Positions 5,958 through 8,449 of a stretch of DNA of 8,449 bases are shown piece after piece (position 1 is the stretch's first letter; every line of letters starts with the position of its first letter). A program made the position numbers and the translations under genes. Below the pieces are notes generated by a model, which did no database searches, was not told the origin of the DNA, and was given only the letters and a program-made list of their open reading frames with translations. Source of the DNA: Alphaproteobacteria bacterium (GTDB lineage: Bacteria > Pseudomonadota > Alphaproteobacteria > Puniceispirillales > Puniceispirillaceae); contig JAKMFG010000238.1 in NCBI GenBank assembly GCA_022425565.1, positions 1 to 8,449 on the forward strand. Reading direction: 5' to 3'.

Positions 5958-6587
5958 TCATCCTTCGGAGCCACCCTTCGGCGCCAGTGCGCGGACGGCC
6001 CGCCAGGCCAGCGGCATAAGGCCAGCCGCGATGACCAGTTTCAGCGCATCGCCATAGAGGAATGGCAGAAGGCCGGCGGCAATAGACTTCTCGAACCCGA
6101 TGAAACCACTCAGATGGGTGACACCAAACACATAGATGATCGCTGTGCCGACAAGCATCGCAAGAGCAGTCGAAATCGGACCGCGCCCCATGCCGCGCTC
6201 GGCCAGAAAGCCGAGGATGAAGGCGGCGACGAGGAAACCGATGAGATAACCACCTGTCGGCCCGGCAAGATGCGCCCATCCGGCACCGCCATTGGCAAAC
6301 ACAGGAAGCCCCATTCCGCCTTCAATGAGATAGGCCAGCAAGGTCGCGGCACCAAGGCGTGATCCGTAGGCCATACCGATCATCAACACCACGAGCGTCT
6401 GACCGGTTATCGGAACGGGATAGAAAGGAACGCTGACCTGCGCCGAAATGGCGAGTAGTGCGCTACCGGCAAGAACCAGCACAAGCTGTGCGATCACCGA
6501 CAGGGACTTGTCGTCGGCAAGGCGCGGTGCCATGGCGGCATCAGCGAGGGTCGAAAAACGGCGCTGCGAGAAAACAGGGTTGTTCAT
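5958..6587 (-). CDS. bioY: Biotin transporter BioY (substrate-binding S component)
   Basis: BioY binds biotin in the membrane. It works as the S component of an energy-coupling-factor transporter with BioM/BioN, or without dedicated partners in many bacteria. At 209 residues the length fits. The family signature is clear: QVSVPFYPVPITGQTLVVL (50-68), AYGSRLGA (73-80), YLIEGGMGLPVF (86-97), GWAHLAGPTGGYLIGF (103-118) and LPFLYGDALKLVIAA (174-188). Six membrane segments are plausible. The N-terminal ~28 residues before the first segment are polar. No bioM, bioN or biotin synthesis gene is in the window. The ribosome site ahead of the ATG at 6587 is weak (GAGATGAGA). The likely promoter is at 6653-6680. 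Confidence 0.96.
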   Translation of the reverse strand: MNNPVFSQRRFSTLADAAMAPRLADDKSLSVIAQLVLVLAGSALLAISAQVSVPFYPVPITGQTLVVLMIGMAYGSRLGAATLLAYLIEGGMGLPVFANGGAGWAHLAGPTGGYLIGFLVAAFILGFLAERGMGRGPISTALAMLVGTAIIYVFGVTHLSGFIGFEKSIAAGLLPFLYGDALKLVIAAGLMPLAWRAVRALAPKGGSEG

Positions 6588-6620
6588 GTCGATTTGGTCT
6601 CATCTCTGTTGACTGAACCC

Positions 6621-6643
6621 GCGCTTCGGCGTGACGCCGGCGC
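6621..6643 (-). other. GC-rich hairpin in the bioY leader
   Basis: The arms GCGC and CGGCG (6621-6624, 6627-6631) pair with CGCCG and GCGC (6635-6639, 6640-6643) around TGA, with a TT bulge on the plus strand. In a bioY transcript starting near 6646 this would fold at the very 5' end. There is no T tract, so it is not a terminator; a role in mRNA stability or translation is possible. Confidence 0.5.
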
Positions 6644-6652
6644 GATGCCCCG

Positions 6653-6680
6653 ATCATAAACGTGTCTCTCGCAAAGACAA
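6653..6680 (-). promoter_or_regulatory. Likely sigma-70 promoter of bioY and the AEC gene
   Basis: On the minus strand TTGTCT (6680-6675) and TATGAT (6658-6653) are separated by 16 bases. The -10 matches five of six consensus bases and the -35 four of six. The predicted transcript start near 6646 leaves a leader of about 58 bases. No BioR-type box (TTAT-x2-ATAA) or BirA operator was recognised around it. Confidence 0.55.
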
Positions 6681-6775
6681 GGTGCACTCCATAGACAACC
6701 GGTAGAGATACGACATGACTTGGAAGGAATTGTCGCACTGGCATGGCCAAACATGCAGTTGCGGTGTTATGACCC

Positions 6776-6789
6776 GAATAAGTTTATTC
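6776..6789. promoter_or_regulatory. Inverted repeat, possible operator
   Basis: GAATAA and TTATTC are perfect 6-bp arms separated by GT, in the spacer between bioY and the purine permease. It lies 95 bases before the permease ATG and about 95 bases upstream of the bioY -35. Such a short, nearly gapless repeat suits a dimeric regulator more than an RNA hairpin. The regulator is unknown. Confidence 0.4.
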
Positions 6790-6883
6790 CACCGTCACAT
6801 CCATGACGTTACATCTGCACCCACGCGCCGCAACCGCATGACATATCGGGCAAGCAGGCGCGAGCTTTGAAAGAGGATCACAA

Positions 6884-8179
6884 ATGGACAGGTTTTTCGG
6901 ACTTACCGATGCCGGCACCACCTTTGGCCGCGAAGTTTTCGCCGGCGTAAGCACATTCCTGACGATGGCTTATATCATCGTAGTGCACCCCGGAATTCTG
7001 ACAGAAGCAGGCATTCCGTTTGAAGCAGGATTCATGGCAACCATCCTTGCGACGGCCGTTGGCACGACGATCATGGGGCTGTGGGCCAGATGGCCAGTTG
7101 CCGTAGCCCCGGGCATGGGGCTCAACGCCTACTTCGCCTTTGTAATCGTTCTTGGGCAGGGATTCAGCTGGCAACAGGCACTTACCGCCGTATTCATCGC
7201 ATCAGTTTTATTCCTCCTGTTCTCGCTGTCGCGGCTTCGCAGCTGGCTGATCGGAGCCATCCCTGCATCGCTTCGCGCCGGAATCACCGCCGGTATCGGC
7301 TTGTTCCTTGCCATGATCGGACTTCAGGCCATGGGATTGGTGATCAATGAAGAGGCCACACTGGTGACGTTTGGCCATCCAACTTCATGGGAGATCTTTC
7401 TATCTCTGGCCGGACTTCTGGTCATGGCCGGGCTTGAGGCACGCGGCATCAGAGGCAGCATCCTGATCACGATAATGGGCCTCAGCCTGATCGGCTGGGC
7501 GACGGGCCTTGCCGAATTTGGTGGCTTCATCTCGGCACCGCCGGTGGCCAGCGCTGCCTTCTCGCTCGATTTCTCGATGGTCAGCAGCTTTGCCTTCCTG
7601 TCAGTCGTCTTCGTGCTGTTTTTCCTCGATTTCTTCGATACCACCGGTACCCTGACCGGCATCGCCGACATTGCCGGCAAGCGGCGCGCCGATGGCAGCA
7701 TCGAGAACCTCGACCGTGCGGTGGTGGCTGACACAGGCGCCTCGGTTGTCGGCAGCCTGCTCGGCACCTCCAGCATGACGACCTATCTTGAAAGTGCCAC
7801 GGGCATCCGCGCGGGTGGGCGCACCGGACTGACGGCGCTGACAGTGACGGCCCTGTTCCTGCTGTGCCTGTTCTTCCAACCGCTGTTCGCCTCGATCCCT
7901 GCCTTCGCGACGGCACCAGCGCTCGTCTTTGTTGCGGCCGGGTTCCTCGCACCACTCGCAAGAATCGAATGGGACGATTTCGCCACCGTTGTTCCGGTGA
8001 TGCTGATGGCCGTAATCATGCCGCTCACATTTTCGATCGCAGCCGGCATTGCCATCGGCTTTCTCGCTTATGTAGTCATCCGGTTGATCGCCGGACGGGC
8101 GGATGAGTTGAATGCGGGCACGCTGGTCATCACGGTATTCGGCATGCTGTGGCTGGCGACCCCGCTTCTCGGCAGCTAG
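6884..8179 (+). CDS. NCS2 family permease, AzgA/PbuG-type (adenine/guanine/hypoxanthine)
   Basis: This 431-residue inner-membrane protein belongs to the NCS2 nucleobase transporters, in the AzgA-like branch that imports purines with protons. The blocks are typical: the N-terminus MDRFFGLTDAGTTFGREVFAG is followed by TFLTMAYIIVVHPGIL, then PGMGLNAYFAF (76-86), IPASLRAGITAGIGLF (126-141), FLDFFDTTGTLTGIAD (247-262) and TSSMTTYLESATGIRAGGRT (295-314). The last two regions hold the acidic and Thr residues that line the substrate site in the family. About 12-14 membrane segments are plausible. AGAGGA (6872-6877) is six bases before the ATG. Exact purine preference cannot be read from sequence. No purine catabolic gene is adjacent. 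Its stop is 3 bp from the convergent gene on the right. Confidence 0.95.
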   Translation: MDRFFGLTDAGTTFGREVFAGVSTFLTMAYIIVVHPGILTEAGIPFEAGFMATILATAVGTTIMGLWARWPVAVAPGMGLNAYFAFVIVLGQGFSWQQALTAVFIASVLFLLFSLSRLRSWLIGAIPASLRAGITAGIGLFLAMIGLQAMGLVINEEATLVTFGHPTSWEIFLSLAGLLVMAGLEARGIRGSILITIMGLSLIGWATGLAEFGGFISAPPVASAAFSLDFSMVSSFAFLSVVFVLFFLDFFDTTGTLTGIADIAGKRRADGSIENLDRAVVADTGASVVGSLLGTSSMTTYLESATGIRAGGRTGLTALTVTALFLLCLFFQPLFASIPAFATAPALVFVAAGFLAPLARIEWDDFATVVPVMLMAVIMPLTFSIAAGIAIGFLAYVVIRLIAGRADELNAGTLVITVFGMLWLATPLLGS

Positions 8180-8182
8180 ACG

Positions 8183-8449
8183 TCAAAAACTGCCAAGCAC
8201 TGCATTGATCAATGATTGTGCCGCCCCGCGCGGCATGATCACCGCGTAGCCGTCGCCGGCCCCGGCATTGATCCGGACCGTGCGGCCTGCGGCTGCATTG
8301 GAAGTGCCAATCATCCTACCGGCTGCCATCTCGAGCCCGTCGAGTGGCCATTTCAGTCCCTGTGAACTGTGGAACGCCTGACTGCCGAGCGGCCAGAGCG
8401 ACACCCGGTCACCCGGTTCAGCCTCGAAAGCTATGTCGCCCCTGAGCCT
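8183..8449 (-). CDS. C-terminal 88 residues of an unidentified protein, cut by right window edge
   Basis: The frame is open from the right edge to the TGA at 8185-8183. A GTG at 8404 is possible as a start, but the frame continues upstream without a stop, so this is more likely the end of a longer gene. Visible features are EPGDRVSLWPLGSQAF and, near the end, AGAGDGYAVIMPRGAAQSL. No family is recognised. It has no membrane segment in this part and is moderately rich in Gly and Ala. Stops are only 3 bp apart from the purine permease, with no terminator hairpin between them. Confidence 0.6.
   Translation of the reverse strand, partial: RLRGDIAFEAEPGDRVSLWPLGSQAFHSSQGLKWPLDGLEMAAGRMIGTSNAAAGRTVRINAGAGDGYAVIMPRGAAQSLINAVLGSF

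Noticed and set aside
5943..6362. 139-residue plus-strand frame opposite bioY
   Set aside because: It is antisense to conserved bioY motifs; its charged, repetitive composition is that of a shadow frame.
7324..7776. 150-residue minus-strand frame opposite the NCS2 permease
   Set aside because: It is antisense to the conserved transporter core, with a basic, low-complexity composition and no ribosome site.
1..8449. A novel multi-gene defence, mobile or biosynthetic system
   Set aside because: Most genes fit ordinary lipid synthesis, transport or single-gene units; no integrase, transposase, toxin-antitoxin pair, nuclease or CRISPR repeat was found, and the unknown genes are not clustered.

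Overview
The window comes from a moderately GC-rich bacterial chromosome, most likely an alphaproteobacterium. The reasons are the short psd gene overlapping pssA, GC-biased third codon positions in the genes, and a sequence fitting the TTAA-N7-TTAAC box of the alphaproteobacterial cell-cycle regulator CtrA. No rRNA, tRNA, CRISPR, insertion sequence or phage module is visible. Genus cannot be told from the sequence alone.

Left part (1-2267), all on the minus strand: phosphatidylserine synthase pssA (cut by the left edge) is preceded by phosphatidylserine decarboxylase psd, with a 3-base overlap of the psd stop and the pssA start. Together they convert CDP-diacylglycerol to phosphatidylethanolamine. 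Upstream of psd lies a 389-residue protein with an N-terminal HELLH putative zinc metallopeptidase domain and a long, acidic, apparently disordered tail. Its stop codon lies at the edge of a 14-bp tandem repeat. An AT-rich divergent spacer (2268-2483) carries the CtrA-like box.

Middle (2484-4985), plus strand: a 124-residue carboxymuconolactone decarboxylase (PcaC)-like protein is followed by two terminator-like hairpins. After a roughly 250-bp leader or promoter region comes a secreted 391-residue protein. It has a signal peptide, an Ala/Ser/Thr linker, three Ig/cadherin-like repeats of exactly 98 residues, and the first strand of a fourth. A textbook rho-independent terminator follows. A 95-residue hypothetical protein comes next, behind a leader rich in hairpins.

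Right part: bioY (biotin uptake S component) and an AEC-family permease form a two-gene minus-strand operon. It diverges from a plus-strand NCS2/AzgA-type purine permease. The last 88 residues of an unidentified minus-strand protein converge on the permease, with only 3 bp between stops.

The window is largely housekeeping and transport genes, and I see no multi-gene novel system. The items most worth attention are the HELLH protein with its CtrA-like box and repeat-flanked stop, the truncated-looking 98-residue repeat protein, and the inverted repeats in the promoter regions.
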